This document shows positions 43,383-53,314 of a stretch of 64,000 nucleotides of DNA, piece after piece. Under the pieces are notes generated by a model that was given only the letters and a program-made list of their open reading frames with translations, was not told the DNA's origin and did not search any database. Position 1 is the stretch's first letter. Each line of letters begins with the position of its first letter. Source of the DNA: Microbulbifer agarilyticus (lineage in GTDB: Bacteria; Pseudomonadota; Gammaproteobacteria; Pseudomonadales; Cellvibrionaceae); the NCBI RefSeq assembly GCF_019800665.1, contig NZ_JAHVKO010000005.1, positions 248,001 through 312,000 on the forward strand, written 5' to 3'. The position numbers and the translations under genes were made by a program.

Positions 43383-44546
43383 TCAGATCAGGTTCTGGCG
43401 GATCGCCATCAGCAGCTCGGAGGCTCTGGCGCGGGACAGCGGTTTGCCACGGGTAGAGCGCACGCGCACCTGCACGGATTCACCCACCTGACGCATCACC
43501 ACCAGGTATCCGGGGATATCTGACGCCGGCGCACCGCCAACGCCGGGGATGCCGGCAAACAATTGTGCGCTCGGATCAACATTCGCCAGTACCTGCTCCA
43601 GACTGTAGCCATCGGCAGCCTGCGCAATCTTGTCTTCCCCTCTGCCGGAACGCCAGCTGGAGAACCATCCTTCATCTTCCTCGGAAAGCTCGCGGTCCGG
43701 GTCGAAGGTGACGTAGTAAACGCCCTGATCCGCATCTTCTTTATGCAGGCGATAGGCGCCGGTATTCAGCGCGTGGGCAACGGTGGCACGCGCACGATTC
43801 ATTGCCAGATCAAGCGCCACAAACGGCTCCTGACCGGCAGGCTCCATCACCTGTACCTTGACCTTGCCACCACCAACGGCCTGCGCCACGAGGGAGGCGG
43901 AGGTGCCGGCGGCATCGGTGGCCAGCGCGGTGGACATCTCGTCGATCATCCAGCCTTCACGCTCCGCACTGCTGGATTGGGCCGGCCAGGTAACCGCCTC
44001 ACTGGCCGGGGCAGACATTGGCGCGGACAGGTGACGCACATGAATTTCCGTGGTGTCCGGTTGCACTCCGGACTCGACCTGCAAACGGTACTTGTCTTTG
44101 GTTTCCGGGCTTTCGCCAAAGGTCAGCCAGGTGGTTTCCATGGTGCCAGAACCCGCGTCGGACATCGCCAGCTGCAGGCCGGTGGTACGCAGGAAGTAAT
44201 GCAGTTGCGGCCAGACTTCATCCGGCGGCTGATTCACCAGCACCCAGCGACGGCTGCCCAGCTTTTGAATTTTCACCCGATCCAGGCCCACGTTCACATT
44301 CAGAGCCTGGGGACGCGGAACAACGAATTCTCCCCGCTCCACATCACCGGCAATGGTCGGCACTTCGTAAAGCTCTTCCTGGGGCTTCTCGGTAATGCCG
44401 GCGGGCATGCGCAGGGGTGGCAGGCTGTTGGCCATTTGGTAGTCGTCTCCGCGGTCGCGGAAATACCCATCATTGCCGAAAATACCACAGCCACTGAGAG
44501 TAGAAACCACAGCGCACAGCAGCGCTCCGGTGGTCAATTTTGTCAT
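43383..44546 (-). CDS. bamC: Outer-membrane assembly lipoprotein BamC
   Basis: Lipoprotein component of the BAM complex that inserts beta-barrel proteins. The 387-residue precursor has a lipoprotein signal with LSGC (Cys20 as lipidation site), then the unstructured GDDYQMANSLPPLRMPAGI stretch that contacts BamD in E. coli, and two helix-grip domains (VNQPPDEVWPQLHYFLRTTG, YRLHKEDADQGVYYVTFD). Lies 101 bases downstream of dapA, the classic dapA-bamC pairing. Confidence 0.93.
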   Translation of the reverse strand: MTKLTTGALLCAVVSTLSGCGIFGNDGYFRDRGDDYQMANSLPPLRMPAGITEKPQEELYEVPTIAGDVERGEFVVPRPQALNVNVGLDRVKIQKLGSRRWVLVNQPPDEVWPQLHYFLRTTGLQLAMSDAGSGTMETTWLTFGESPETKDKYRLQVESGVQPDTTEIHVRHLSAPMSAPASEAVTWPAQSSSAEREGWMIDEMSTALATDAAGTSASLVAQAVGGGKVKVQVMEPAGQEPFVALDLAMNRARATVAHALNTGAYRLHKEDADQGVYYVTFDPDRELSEEDEGWFSSWRSGRGEDKIAQAADGYSLEQVLANVDPSAQLFAGIPGVGGAPASDIPGYLVVMRQVGESVQVRVRSTRGKPLSRARASELLMAIRQNLI

Positions 44547-44647
44547 TATTCGTACCTTGTCGAATCAGTCGCGATCGCGTTTTATCCAGTTACGCTGGCC
44601 TTGCGTAAATCCGATGTCTCGGGTCTCAGCCAACCGTCTTGTCGCTG

Positions 44648-45523
44648 TCAGAGCACACCCGCACTGCGCAGCGCGTCGCGCACTACACCGTGATGCTCGG
44701 CGGACAGCTCGGTCAAAGGCAGACGGATTCCGCTATCGATACGGCCCATTTCTTTCAAAGCCCATTTAACCGGTATGGGGTTGGACTCCACAAACAGCGT
44801 TTTGTGCAATTGTTCGATACGTTGATTGATTGCGCGGGCGGTTTCGGCGTCTCCAGCCAGGGCAGCCTCACACATTTGCGCGACTGCGGCAGGAGCAACG
44901 TTAGCGGTAACACTGATGTTGCCGTGACCACCCATCAAAATCAGTTCCGCTGCGGTGGCATCGTCACCAGAGTAGACAGCAAAGTCTTCCGGTACCAGAT
45001 CAATTACCGCGCGAGCCCGCTCCAGGTCGCCAGTCGCTTCTTTGATACCCACGATATTGGCTACCGAGCTCAGGCGTGCAACGGTTTCCGGCAGCATATC
45101 TACCGCAGTACGCCCGGGCACATTGTAGAGAATCTGGGGAATGTTGACGGCCTTCGCCACTGCCTTGAAGTGCAGGTACAGGCCTTCCTGAGTGGGCTTG
45201 TTGTAGTAAGGTGTCACCAGCAGGCAGGCATCGGCACCACATTTTGCCGCGGTGGCGGTCAGCTCGATGGCTTCGGTGGTGGAGTTGGCGCCAGTACCCG
45301 CGATCACCGGAATGCGCCCGGCAACCTGATCCACGACCCGGCGAATGACTTCCAGATGCTCGTGTACATCGAGAGTTGCAGACTCGCCTGTGGTTCCTAC
45401 GGCCACCAGGGCACGGGTGCCCTGCTCTATGTGCCACTCCACCAAGTCGTGCAGTTTGTCCCAATCCAGGCTGCCGTCTGCATACATGGGTGTGGCGAGC
45501 GCCACCATACTGCCGGAAATCAT
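44648..45523 (-). CDS. dapA: 4-hydroxy-tetrahydrodipicolinate synthase DapA
   Basis: Condenses pyruvate and aspartate semialdehyde, the first step of lysine and diaminopimelate synthesis. The 291-residue protein has [39 protein letters not shown] with the catalytic tyrosine and [10 protein letters not shown] with the Schiff-base lysine. AAGGAG lies seven bases before ATG 45523, which decides against a longer start at 45568. First gene of the dapA-bamC-mbl operon. Confidence 0.97.
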   Translation of the reverse strand: MISGSMVALATPMYADGSLDWDKLHDLVEWHIEQGTRALVAVGTTGESATLDVHEHLEVIRRVVDQVAGRIPVIAGTGANSTTEAIELTATAAKCGADACLLVTPYYNKPTQEGLYLHFKAVAKAVNIPQILYNVPGRTAVDMLPETVARLSSVANIVGIKEATGDLERARAVIDLVPEDFAVYSGDDATAAELILMGGHGNISVTANVAPAAVAQMCEAALAGDAETARAINQRIEQLHKTLFVESNPIPVKWALKEMGRIDSGIRLPLTELSAEHHGVVRDALRSAGVL

Positions 45524-45660
45524 TGCAACTCCTTCTCTAACCGGCCGCGAGCCGGTTAATACCACCAAAAATAGAATGCGGTATGTTACTTAGCGGGCAG
45601 GTTGGATGCCAGCGCAAAAAAGTCATCCACTGGAACAGAGGCCGACACCGCTAAAACTGG

Positions 45661-46617
45661 TTATTTTTTGCGCTTTTTGCGCCGTTTTTTGCGCGGCGGG
45701 TAGAAGCTTTCCTCACCCTCGGGGCGGGTTTTGAAGCGACGGTGCACCCACATGTACTGCGAGGGGTTTTCGCGCATGCGGGCCTCCACGAACTCATTCA
45801 CCAGCACCGCGTCCTGGTACTCATCACCGGAGGGTATCTCGTCAATGGCCGGGAAGACCTTGACGTGATAGATACCTTTATCCTCCAGGCGCGTCACCGT
45901 ATAGGGTACGACCTTGGCGCGGCCAACCCGGGCAAATCGGGAAGTACCGGTTACCGTTGCCGCCGGGACGCCGAACAGCGGCGCAAACACGCCCTGCTTG
46001 ATGCCGTAGTCCTGGTCCGGCGCATACCAGACCGCGCGACCGCGTTGCAGGGCACGCAACATGCCGCGCACGTCCTTGCGCTGCAGTACATTGGAATCTT
46101 CGTTGTGACGCTCGCGGCCTTTGCGCTGCATATAGTCATACACCGGGTTCTTGTGTGGCCGGTACATGCCATCCACCGAATGGCTCATGCTCATAAAGGC
46201 CGCGCCCATCTCCAAGGTGGTGAAGTGCATGGCCATCAACACCACGCCCTGCCCCTGACTCTGCGGTTCCTGCAGGTGCTCCAGGCCTTCAATGGTGAAG
46301 CGGCGGCGCAGCCAGCGCGGAGAGCGGAACCAGGCCATGCCCGCTTCCATCAGCGCAATACCGTTGGAGGCAAAGTTGCGCCGCAGCAGCTGCTCGCGCT
46401 CGGCTGGGGAGAGTTCTGGAAAACACAGGGCTAAATTGCGCTCGGCAATCTGGCGGCGGTCATCGGCAAAGCGCAGCATCAGGCTACCAAGGGTGCGCCC
46501 CATGGCGATTTGCCAGCGATAAGGCAGTTGGGCGACCAGATACCAGATTCCAAAGAGGGTCCAGGTGAACCAGTAACGCGGGTGCAGCAGGGCGGCGCGA
46601 AAATGGGGTTTTTCCAT
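45661..46617 (-). CDS. lpxL: Lipid A acyltransferase, LpxL/HtrB-like
   Basis: A 318-residue inner-membrane acyltransferase that adds a secondary acyl chain to lipid A. It has one N-terminal helix region (WFTWTLFGIWYLVAQLP), the catalytic HFTTLE (HX4E), GMYRPHKNPVYDYM, the RKDVRGMLRALQRGRAVWYAPDQDYG block and YMWVHRRFKTRPEGE. The last residues are a run of lysines and arginines (PPRKKRRKKRKK), perhaps for contact with acidic lipid. It is a single gene, 137 bases from dapA. LpxM-type activity is the alternative. Confidence 0.9.
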   Translation of the reverse strand: MEKPHFRAALLHPRYWFTWTLFGIWYLVAQLPYRWQIAMGRTLGSLMLRFADDRRQIAERNLALCFPELSPAEREQLLRRNFASNGIALMEAGMAWFRSPRWLRRRFTIEGLEHLQEPQSQGQGVVLMAMHFTTLEMGAAFMSMSHSVDGMYRPHKNPVYDYMQRKGRERHNEDSNVLQRKDVRGMLRALQRGRAVWYAPDQDYGIKQGVFAPLFGVPAATVTGTSRFARVGRAKVVPYTVTRLEDKGIYHVKVFPAIDEIPSGDEYQDAVLVNEFVEARMRENPSQYMWVHRRFKTRPEGEESFYPPRKKRRKKRKK

Positions 46618-46839
46618 AAAACGGGTAATTACGATCAGGGAATGGAGTCCCGGCCACCGCAGCGGCAGGAAGAATGCGGCGCATTATAGCTCCGCACCCT
46701 GCCAGCGGATATACCCGTTGAACGAACCCTTCTGTTGAGTCACAAAATGGAGTTCGTGGAAACCAAACCAGTCCCAAACACGCTAAGCACCCCGAGCGGA
46801 GCCATTAGAGAGATTAGGGAAGGTAAAGTGCCAGACCGC

Positions 46840-47073
46840 TCAGTGACGCAACATAGCGTCGAGCTCGTCGACCACCTCGCACCAGTCGCTGTCCTCATTC
46901 AGCGCGTCACTCAAGAACTTGCGCTGGCTATCACTCCAGAAGGTGGCCAGGGTGAGCTTTTCTTCTCCCGCTAGTTGGTGACTATTGAGGAAGTCCTCAA
47001 TCGCGTCATTGTCGGACCCCAGCCCCAGTTGGGCAAAGAGGTCGCTCAGAGTGTGGTGCCCTCTCATATCCAT
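46840..47073 (-). CDS. DUF2789 family small protein
   Basis: A 77-residue acidic protein with HTLSDLFAQLGLGSD, IEDFLNSHQL, LATFWSDSQRKFLSDAL and DWCEVVDELDAMLR, the pattern of the DUF2789 family common in Pseudomonas and relatives. No function is known. CAGGAGAA before ATG 47073 decides the start. Monocistronic; 222 bases on one side and 278 on the other show no further gene. Confidence 0.85.
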   Translation of the reverse strand: MDMRGHHTLSDLFAQLGLGSDNDAIEDFLNSHQLAGEEKLTLATFWSDSQRKFLSDALNEDSDWCEVVDELDAMLRH

Positions 47074-47351
47074 GGTGTTCTCCTGCTGATTTATGTGGCC
47101 TGCCCTGAGTATAGGCGCGGGCACACGGCACCCAATCTATCCTCATCGGCAACTCTGCAGGAACGGCACCAAAAACTAAAAAAATGGAAATTTACGCCAA
47201 AATATTTCGAATTATGCGCCAGTAGAGAGATAGCCATCACACTTCCATCATCACCAGATTCGACCCGGTCCGCTAGTTGTTACAGTGGCCAACGCGGTAT
47301 CCAGAAAAATAAACCCATCGATAGAACGAAAAAATTACGAGGAAAATTGCA

Positions 47352-49988
47352 ATGGCAAAGGGATTTTTGAAAAAAACGCCTATCGCATTCGGTATTGCTG
47401 CAACACTGGCCTCAGCCCAGATTTTCGCGCAAAGCGCACAGAGTGACGCCCAAGAGGGGGAAATGGAGCTGGTAGAAGTGACCGGCTCGCACATCAAGCG
47501 TGCGGCAATGGACGGCCCCTCTCCCGTGGCCAGCCTGACTGCGGAAGATATCGCCAATACCGGGGTCACCGACCTGATCGGCCTGTTTGCCCGGCTGCCC
47601 ATTTCAGGCCAGGGTACCTTCTCCACTCAGGCCAATAGCAGCGACGACACCGCCAATGGGGGCTCCTCGGTTTCCCTGCGCGGACTGGGGGCGGACTCGA
47701 CTCTGATTCTGGTGAATGGCCGCCGCGTATCCGTGAGCCCCTTCGCCAAAAACATCGATACCGCCTTCGTGGATATCAATAATATTCCCCTCGCCGCAAT
47801 CAAGCGGGTGGACATCCTTAAAGACGGCGCCTCCGCCACTTACGGTTCCGATGCCATCGCCGGCGTCATCAACGTCATTCTACGCGACGATTTCGACGGC
47901 CTCGAAATCTCCGGCAAGATTGGCGGTACCAGCGCCGGTGGCGGCGAGGAAAGCAATATCAGCATGGTATGGGGCAATACCACCGACAACAGCAGCCATA
48001 CCTTTATCGTTGACTACTTTAATCGCGAAGAGCTGCTCTATGCGGATCGCCGCTATTCCAGAACGGCCAACCAGGCCGCGGCGCGCCCGAACGACCCCTT
48101 TGCCACGGATTTCCGCAGTTCCTCGGGCATTCCGGGAACCATTGCCCTCGCATCGGACCCCACCAATCGCCTACCGGACACCTTCGGCAACGACGTTTGC
48201 GCAGCCGAGGACATAGACACCGCCAACAACCTGTGCCGCTATGACTACGCGCCACACATGACCATGGTGCCGTCCACCGAACGACTCAGTTACAACTATC
48301 TCGGCACATACACCCTGTCGGACAACCTGGAAGCCTTTGTGGAGCTGAGCGGGCAGAACGCCAAAACCACAGTAAAAGGCGCCGGCAGCCCCAGCTTCAA
48401 CGAACTGTTTATGGCCGGCGACAATCCCAACCACCCCTTCGCCGGCGACCCCACGCACCCCTTCTTCGGCCAGGACTTGACCATGCGCCGGCGTACCGTA
48501 GATATCGGCAATCGCCAGAAAGAGGTGGACTCGGATTACTTCCGCAGTGTGCTGGGCCTGGAAGGCGAGCTGGGCAGCTGGAACTGGGAAGCCGCCTACA
48601 GCTATATCAAGAGCGACGCGGTTGAGCGCGGTGTGGACGGTTTCCCCAACTCCCGTCGTATTCAGGAGGCCATCGACAGCGGGCTTTGGAATCCCTTTGA
48701 GCCCTCCACCAATACCGCCGAGGCACTGGCCTACATCGAGACCACGACTACCCGTGTGGGCAAATCCACCACCCGCTCTTACGATGCACAAATCTCTGGA
48801 CCCGTGCTGGCCATGCCCAGTGGCGACATGATGCTGGCGCTGGGGGTTGAGCACCGCAGAGACAGCATCAGCGACAACCCGGATGACCAATTCGTGCGTG
48901 GTGATATTTTTGGCACCGAGGCTACCCAGGCAAACGGCAGCCGGGACAACACCGCGCTGTTTGCAGAACTGGCGGCACCGCTTGGCGACAACTTTGAAAT
49001 GCAGCTCGCGGTGCGCCACGAAGACTACAGCGATTTCGGCACCACCACGGACCCCAAGGTATCCTTCCTGTGGTCCCCCCTGGACAGCCTTAGCCTGCGC
49101 GGCTCCTGGGGCACAGCCTTCCGCGCGCCGTCGCTTTCTCAGCTTGGTTTGGGCCGCACAGATGAATCGCCAAATCTTGTCGATACCATCCGCTGCGACG
49201 CAGTGGGCAACGTCAACAAGGCCTGTGAGCCTCAGGAATATACTGCAGTTTTCGAAGGCAACCCTGATCTAGGGCCGGAAGAATCCGAGAGCTACAATCT
49301 CGGAGTCATCGTCAACCTGAGCGACAGTTTTACGGCCTCGCTGGATTACTACCACTACGAAATCGAAAATATCATCGATTCGGATACCCAGTTTGTATTC
49401 AGCAACTTTGGCGACGATCCGAATGTCGTTGTTCGACTCCCGTCATCGGATCCTAACGACCCGGGTGAGGTGGTGACCATCAACGACTCCTTCCAGAACC
49501 TTGGCGACCTCAACACCTCCGGCCTGGATCTGGACCTGCGTTACAACCTGGACAGTGACCTCGGCAGTTTCACCTTGTCCTACGTAATGAATTACGTACT
49601 GGAGTACGAGGACCTGCGCCCCGACGTGGACGGAGGCCTGCGCGTCAACCTCACGGAAGGGGATTATGAACAGCCAGAATGGCGCTGGACCGGAGCAGTT
49701 GACTGGAGCCGCGGCGACCTGGGCGCACGGCTTGCGGTGAACTATATCGACAGCTTTGCTCAAGACGCGTCCGTGCAGCAGCCGGGCATGAGCGACATCG
49801 ACTCCATGTCCACCGTAGACACCACGGTAAATTACTTTGGCTTTGAAAAGATCACTGTCACCCTCGGTGTCACCAACCTGTTCGACGAGGAACCGTCGTT
49901 CGACTACTCCGACTTTATGGGCTTTACCCCAACAGTCCACAGTGGTCAGGGGCGTTTTGCCTACCTCTCCTCAACCTACCAGTTTTAA
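47352..49988 (+). CDS. TonB-dependent outer-membrane receptor of unknown substrate
   Basis: An 878-residue receptor. The signal peptide (FGIAATLASAQIFA-QS) is followed by a TonB box-like MELVEVTGSHIKR, a plug domain (GVTDLIGLFARLPI, NGGSSVSLRGLGADSTLILV, VDILKDGASATYGSDAIAGV) and a barrel ending in FAYLSSTYQF. The GSRI-type start and RLP motif are of the class common in Cellvibrio/Microbulbifer-type carbohydrate and peptide users. No enzyme or transporter gene is adjacent and no riboswitch is visible upstream, so the cargo is open. GAGG precedes the ATG. Confidence 0.92.
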   Translation: MAKGFLKKTPIAFGIAATLASAQIFAQSAQSDAQEGEMELVEVTGSHIKRAAMDGPSPVASLTAEDIANTGVTDLIGLFARLPISGQGTFSTQANSSDDTANGGSSVSLRGLGADSTLILVNGRRVSVSPFAKNIDTAFVDINNIPLAAIKRVDILKDGASATYGSDAIAGVINVILRDDFDGLEISGKIGGTSAGGGEESNISMVWGNTTDNSSHTFIVDYFNREELLYADRRYSRTANQAAARPNDPFATDFRSSSGIPGTIALASDPTNRLPDTFGNDVCAAEDIDTANNLCRYDYAPHMTMVPSTERLSYNYLGTYTLSDNLEAFVELSGQNAKTTVKGAGSPSFNELFMAGDNPNHPFAGDPTHPFFGQDLTMRRRTVDIGNRQKEVDSDYFRSVLGLEGELGSWNWEAAYSYIKSDAVERGVDGFPNSRRIQEAIDSGLWNPFEPSTNTAEALAYIETTTTRVGKSTTRSYDAQISGPVLAMPSGDMMLALGVEHRRDSISDNPDDQFVRGDIFGTEATQANGSRDNTALFAELAAPLGDNFEMQLAVRHEDYSDFGTTTDPKVSFLWSPLDSLSLRGSWGTAFRAPSLSQLGLGRTDESPNLVDTIRCDAVGNVNKACEPQEYTAVFEGNPDLGPEESESYNLGVIVNLSDSFTASLDYYHYEIENIIDSDTQFVFSNFGDDPNVVVRLPSSDPNDPGEVVTINDSFQNLGDLNTSGLDLDLRYNLDSDLGSFTLSYVMNYVLEYEDLRPDVDGGLRVNLTEGDYEQPEWRWTGAVDWSRGDLGARLAVNYIDSFAQDASVQQPGMSDIDSMSTVDTTVNYFGFEKITVTLGVTNLFDEEPSFDYSDFMGFTPTVHSGQGRFAYLSSTYQF

Positions 49989-50021
49989 TCTCTAATCACG
50001 GATTGCAGTTAAGCTAAACCC

Positions 50022-50055
50022 AAAGAGGGCTGCCAGAAATGGCAGCCCTCTTTTT
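50022..50055 (+). terminator. Rho-independent terminator after the TonB receptor
   Basis: AAAGAGGGCTGCCA / TGGCAGCCCTCTTT with a GAAA loop and a T run. Convergent aldo/keto reductase gene ends 26 bases later. Confidence 0.94.
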
Positions 50056-50080
50056 ATCACCCGCACCAAAAGATTCGATT

Positions 50081-51124
50081 CTATGGCGCAGGATTCGGGT
50101 TCCCGTTGTGCACTTCATTAATTGCCGCCAGTAACTCATCACCCAACACCAGCTCCGCACTGGCAATATTACTTTGCAGCTGCGCCAACGTGGTCGCACC
50201 GATAATATTACTGGTAACAAACGGCTGCTGGGTAACAAAAGCCAGCGCCATTTGCGCCGGGTCCAGCCCAAATTCCCGCGCCAGTGACACATAGGCCTCG
50301 GTCGCTGCGACGGCGCGCTCGCCGGTATAGCGCTGGAAGCGCTCGAACAAGGTAAGGCGCGCACCTTCGGGTTGGGCACCATCCAGGTATTTACCACTCA
50401 AAGTGCCGAAGCCGAGGGGTGAATAGGCGAGTAACCCACACTGCTCGCGGATGGCCATTTCCGCCAGGCCCACCTCAAACGTGCGGTTCAACAAACTGTA
50501 CGGGTTCTGGATCGAGGCCACCCGGGGTTTGTTACCGTGGGCGGCGAGGCGCAGATACCGGTGCATGCCCCAGGGCGTTTCATTAGACAGGCCGATGTGA
50601 CGCACCTTGCCCGCGTCAACCAGCTCCTGCAGAGCGGACAACGTCTCCGCGATCTCCACGCCGTCATCATCGCCGTGCTGATAGCCGAGCTTGCCGAAGA
50701 AGTTGGCCTGCCGCTCTGGCCAGTGCACCTGATACAGGTCGATGTAATCCGTCTTCAACCGCGCCAGCGAATCATCGCACGCCTTGAGAATTTGGATGCG
50801 GTCCAAACGTGGACCGCCGCGCACATGACCGACACCCGAGTTCGCCGCCCCGCGCCCGGTCACCTTGGTCGCCAAAACTACCTGATCCCGCTTGCCGCGC
50901 TGCTGTAGCCAGTTGCCGATAAATTCCTCGGTGCGGCCACAGGTTTCCGGGCGCGGTGGTACCGGGTACATTTCCGCACAGTCGATAAAGTTGACGCCGT
51001 GTTCTGTCGCGTAATCCAGCTGGGCAAATGCATCGTCCTGAGAGTTCTGCTCACCAAACGTCATGGTACCGAGACAGATCTTGCTTACCTCGAGGTCGGT
51101 TTTTCCGAGCTTGCGAGTTTCCAT
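50081..51124 (-). CDS. NADP(H)-dependent aldo/keto reductase (Tas-like)
   Basis: A 347-residue AKR barrel. METRKLGKTDLEVSKICLG and NFIDCAEMYPVPPRPETCG carry the catalytic Asp and Tyr, LKTDYIDLYQVHWPER and SIQNPYSLLNR follow, and IGATTLAQLQSNI is the cofactor-loop end. This set fits the Tas/YghZ-like branch. AGGAGAAG before ATG 51124 decides the start. The substrate is unknown. Confidence 0.92.
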   Translation of the reverse strand: METRKLGKTDLEVSKICLGTMTFGEQNSQDDAFAQLDYATEHGVNFIDCAEMYPVPPRPETCGRTEEFIGNWLQQRGKRDQVVLATKVTGRGAANSGVGHVRGGPRLDRIQILKACDDSLARLKTDYIDLYQVHWPERQANFFGKLGYQHGDDDGVEIAETLSALQELVDAGKVRHIGLSNETPWGMHRYLRLAAHGNKPRVASIQNPYSLLNRTFEVGLAEMAIREQCGLLAYSPLGFGTLSGKYLDGAQPEGARLTLFERFQRYTGERAVAATEAYVSLAREFGLDPAQMALAFVTQQPFVTSNIIGATTLAQLQSNIASAELVLGDELLAAINEVHNGNPNPAP

Positions 51125-51166
51125 GCAACTTCTCCTACGCAATCAAAAGTACGCGAGTATAAAACG

Positions 51167-51196
51167 AAAACGCCGGGCAATTGCCCGGCGTTTTTT
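51167..51196 (-). terminator. Palindromic terminator between fabV and the aldo/keto reductase gene
   Basis: AAAACGCCGGGCAA / TTGCCCGGCGTTTT with no unpaired loop in the DNA and T runs on both sides, 18 bases after the fabV stop. Works as fabV terminator on the minus strand; the promoter of the next gene must lie within 51125-51166. Confidence 0.88.
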
Positions 51197-51213
51197 CGAT
51201 ACGGTTGAGCGGA

Positions 51214-52392
51214 TTACTTGAAGTCCGCTTCCACCACCGGGCTGGTTTCGGCTGCGTAATCAACGCCATTTACCCCAAACCCGAACAGCTTGAGGAAATC
51301 GTCGCTGTAGCCTTTGTAATCGGTCAGCTGGAACAGGTTTTCCTCGGTCACTTCCGGCCACAGTTTCTCGATTTTCGCCTGGGTTTCCGCACGCAGCTCC
51401 TTGTCATCCATACGGAAACGATTCACGTCATCGAGACGAGGGGTATCGGTGTACAGGCCCTCGGTGTAGAGGCGGTACAACTGCTCGATACAACCTTCGT
51501 GAGTGCCCTCTTCTTTCATCACCTTGTATACCAGGGAGATATACAGCGGCATAACCGGAATTGCGGAACTGGACTGAGTAACCAGAGCCTTCAGTACGGC
51601 AACATTCGCACTGGCGCTGCCGCTGTCACTGATGGCCTTGGCGGCGCGATCGAGATCTTCCTTCGCCTTGCCGATAGTGGCGTGACCGTAGATCGGCCAG
51701 GTGAGTTTCTCGCCGATATAGGTGTAGGCAACGGTCTTGCAATCGTCCGCCAGAACACCGGCTTCACCCAGGGCCTGCATCCACAGTTCCCAGTCTTCAC
51801 CGCCCATCACCTTAACGGTCGCGGCAATTTCTTCTTCGTTCGCCGGGTCAACACTGATATCGGAAATCTGCAATTTGTCGGTGTTCAGATTCTTGGCGGT
51901 GTAGGACTCGCCAATCGGCTTCAGCACAGAGCTGTACAGCTCGCCGGTTTTCGGGTCGGTACGACGCGGAGACGCAAGGCTGTAAATAACCAGGTCGATC
52001 TTGCCCAGGTCCTGCTTGATCATGTCGATCGCCTGCGCCTTTATCTCGTCGGAGAAGGCATCGCCATTAATGCTCTTCGCGTACAGGCCGGCTTTGTGCG
52101 CTTCCTGCTCGAACGCGGCAGAGTTGTAGTAACCGGCAGACGCGGTGCGCTTCTCGGTGGGGGGCTTTTCAAAGAACACCCCCAGGGTGTTTGCGCCACA
52201 ACCGAAGGCTGCGGTAATGCGCGAAGCGAGACCGTAACCGGTGGATGCGCCAACCACGAGGACGTTTTTCGGGCCGTCATCGATAGCGGGCTGGGATTTG
52301 ATGTATTCGATCTGCTCGCGCACGTTGGCGGCACAGCCCTGCGGGTGGGCGTTGGTACAGATGAATCCGCGAACTTTCGGCTGGATAATCAT
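51214..52392 (-). CDS. fabV: Enoyl-ACP reductase FabV
   Basis: NADH-dependent trans-2-enoyl-ACP/CoA reductase of the final step of the fatty-acid elongation cycle; FabV enzymes resist triclosan. The 392-residue protein begins [19 protein letters not shown], has the NAD motif [15 protein letters not shown] and the active-site Tyr-(8 residues)-Lys in [10 protein letters not shown], as well as [16 protein letters not shown] 52392 was preferred to a longer frame because FabV proteins start here and GGAGA lies upstream. A perfect 14-bp palindrome 51 bases upstream may be its operator. Confidence 0.95.
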   Translation of the reverse strand: MIIQPKVRGFICTNAHPQGCAANVREQIEYIKSQPAIDDGPKNVLVVGASTGYGLASRITAAFGCGANTLGVFFEKPPTEKRTASAGYYNSAAFEQEAHKAGLYAKSINGDAFSDEIKAQAIDMIKQDLGKIDLVIYSLASPRRTDPKTGELYSSVLKPIGESYTAKNLNTDKLQISDISVDPANEEEIAATVKVMGGEDWELWMQALGEAGVLADDCKTVAYTYIGEKLTWPIYGHATIGKAKEDLDRAAKAISDSGSASANVAVLKALVTQSSSAIPVMPLYISLVYKVMKEEGTHEGCIEQLYRLYTEGLYTDTPRLDDVNRFRMDDKELRAETQAKIEKLWPEVTEENLFQLTDYKGYSDDFLKLFGFGVNGVDYAAETSPVVEADFK

Positions 52393-52442
52393 GCCGGGCT
52401 CTCCGTTGGGTAATTCTTCTAACGTCTGTTCTTGCGTAGCTA

Positions 52443-52456
52443 GCCGACCGGTCGGC
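52443..52456. promoter_or_regulatory. Palindrome GCCGACCGGTCGGC, possible TetR-type operator
   Basis: Perfect 14-bp palindrome without spacer, 51 bases before the fabV start. Its form resembles operators of TetR-family regulators. No regulator gene is adjacent. Confidence 0.5.
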
Positions 52457-52830
52457 CATAAAGCGGGACATTCTAAAGCGTGTCGCCGGCAACGCCCATA
52501 GTGCGAGGTCACGGATCGGGAATTTCATGGCCAATATTTCGGGTATCGCGGCCAATTTAGCCAACATTGACTCGCGCCGCTCGCCCCACTCGAGTGCGAA
52601 CCGCACAATTTTTGAACACAAATGACCAATTCTGGCGACTGAGTATCGCCCCTATATCGCCCAGTTAATGCCGCAAACCCTGAACCCCGGCCCATTTCGA
52701 GCCATCTTTGAGTAGCCAAAGCTCTTGGCACAGTTAATGCAAACACTGTGTAGAGTCGTGGGATGGGGCCGCAATGGAGCGCGGCACGCTTCCCGCCCCG
52801 ACCAAGTGGTAACCAAAGAGGTAACAGCAC
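52457..52830. other. Divergent intergenic region fabV / thioesterase
   Basis: 374 bases without a gene. The left edge holds the fabV control palindrome; the right part has the sigma54-type site listed next. In between I see nothing with good coding or structural signal. Confidence 0.5.
52736..52751 (+). promoter_or_regulatory. Possible sigma54 promoter of the thioesterase gene
   Basis: TGGCACA-N4-ATGCA, with GG at 52737-52738 and GC at 52749-52750, 10 bases apart. Start would be near 52762, 69 bases before the gene. No clear IHF site or activator repeat accompanies it, and the -12 part has one mismatch. Confidence 0.45.
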
Positions 52831-53244
52831 ATGAAGTACTACTCACGTCATTTCGTAAAACCCGGCGACCTGAACCCTGCACAACGTCTGTTTGGCGGCC
52901 AGGCACTGGCGTGGATAGATGAGGAAGCGGCGATTTTCGCCGGGTGCCAGATGGGCACCGCCAACATTGTGACCAAGCTGATGTCGGAAATAGACTTCGT
53001 CAGCTCGGCGGTCTGCGGAGATATTGTGGAATTCGGCTTCGAGGTGACCGACGTTGGCCGCACCTCACTGACCGTGCACTGTGAGATGCGTAACAAGCAA
53101 ACCCGCGAGCTGATCGTGCGCGTCGACCGCATCGTGTTTGTGGCACTGGATGCGGATGGTAAACCGACCCCGCACAAGAAAGCTCGTCTGAGCATGCCTA
53201 GCCCGGCAAGTACTGCCCCTGTGACTACAAGACTCGCCGGCTAA
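52831..53244 (+). CDS. Acyl-CoA thioesterase, YciA/hot-dog type
   Basis: A 137-residue single hot-dog domain. NPAQRLFGGQALAWIDEEAA carries the conserved Asn/Asp active-site positions, followed by DFVSSAVCGDIVEFGFEVTD and RIVFVALDADGKPTPH. This is the YciA/BFIT class, which hydrolyses a broad range of acyl-CoAs. AGAGGTAACAG precedes the ATG. Monocistronic with its own terminator. Confidence 0.92.
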   Translation: MKYYSRHFVKPGDLNPAQRLFGGQALAWIDEEAAIFAGCQMGTANIVTKLMSEIDFVSSAVCGDIVEFGFEVTDVGRTSLTVHCEMRNKQTRELIVRVDRIVFVALDADGKPTPHKKARLSMPSPASTAPVTTRLAG

Positions 53245-53261
53245 TTCTTCCTGAAAAAATA

Positions 53262-53294
53262 AAAAAGCCTGTGGGATGCCCCACAGGCTTTTTG
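53262..53294 (+). terminator. Rho-independent terminator after the thioesterase gene
   Basis: AAAAAGCCTGTGGG pairs with CCCACAGGCTTTTT around an ATGC-type loop. A and T runs on both sides allow use by the convergent usp gene as well. Confidence 0.94.
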
Positions 53295-53314
53295 TTTTCT
53301 GCGACACAACAACT

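Noticed and set aside
46735..46974. 79-codon plus-strand frame between lpxL and the DUF2789 gene
   Set aside because: It overlaps the DUF2789 gene in antisense and has no start signal or domain.
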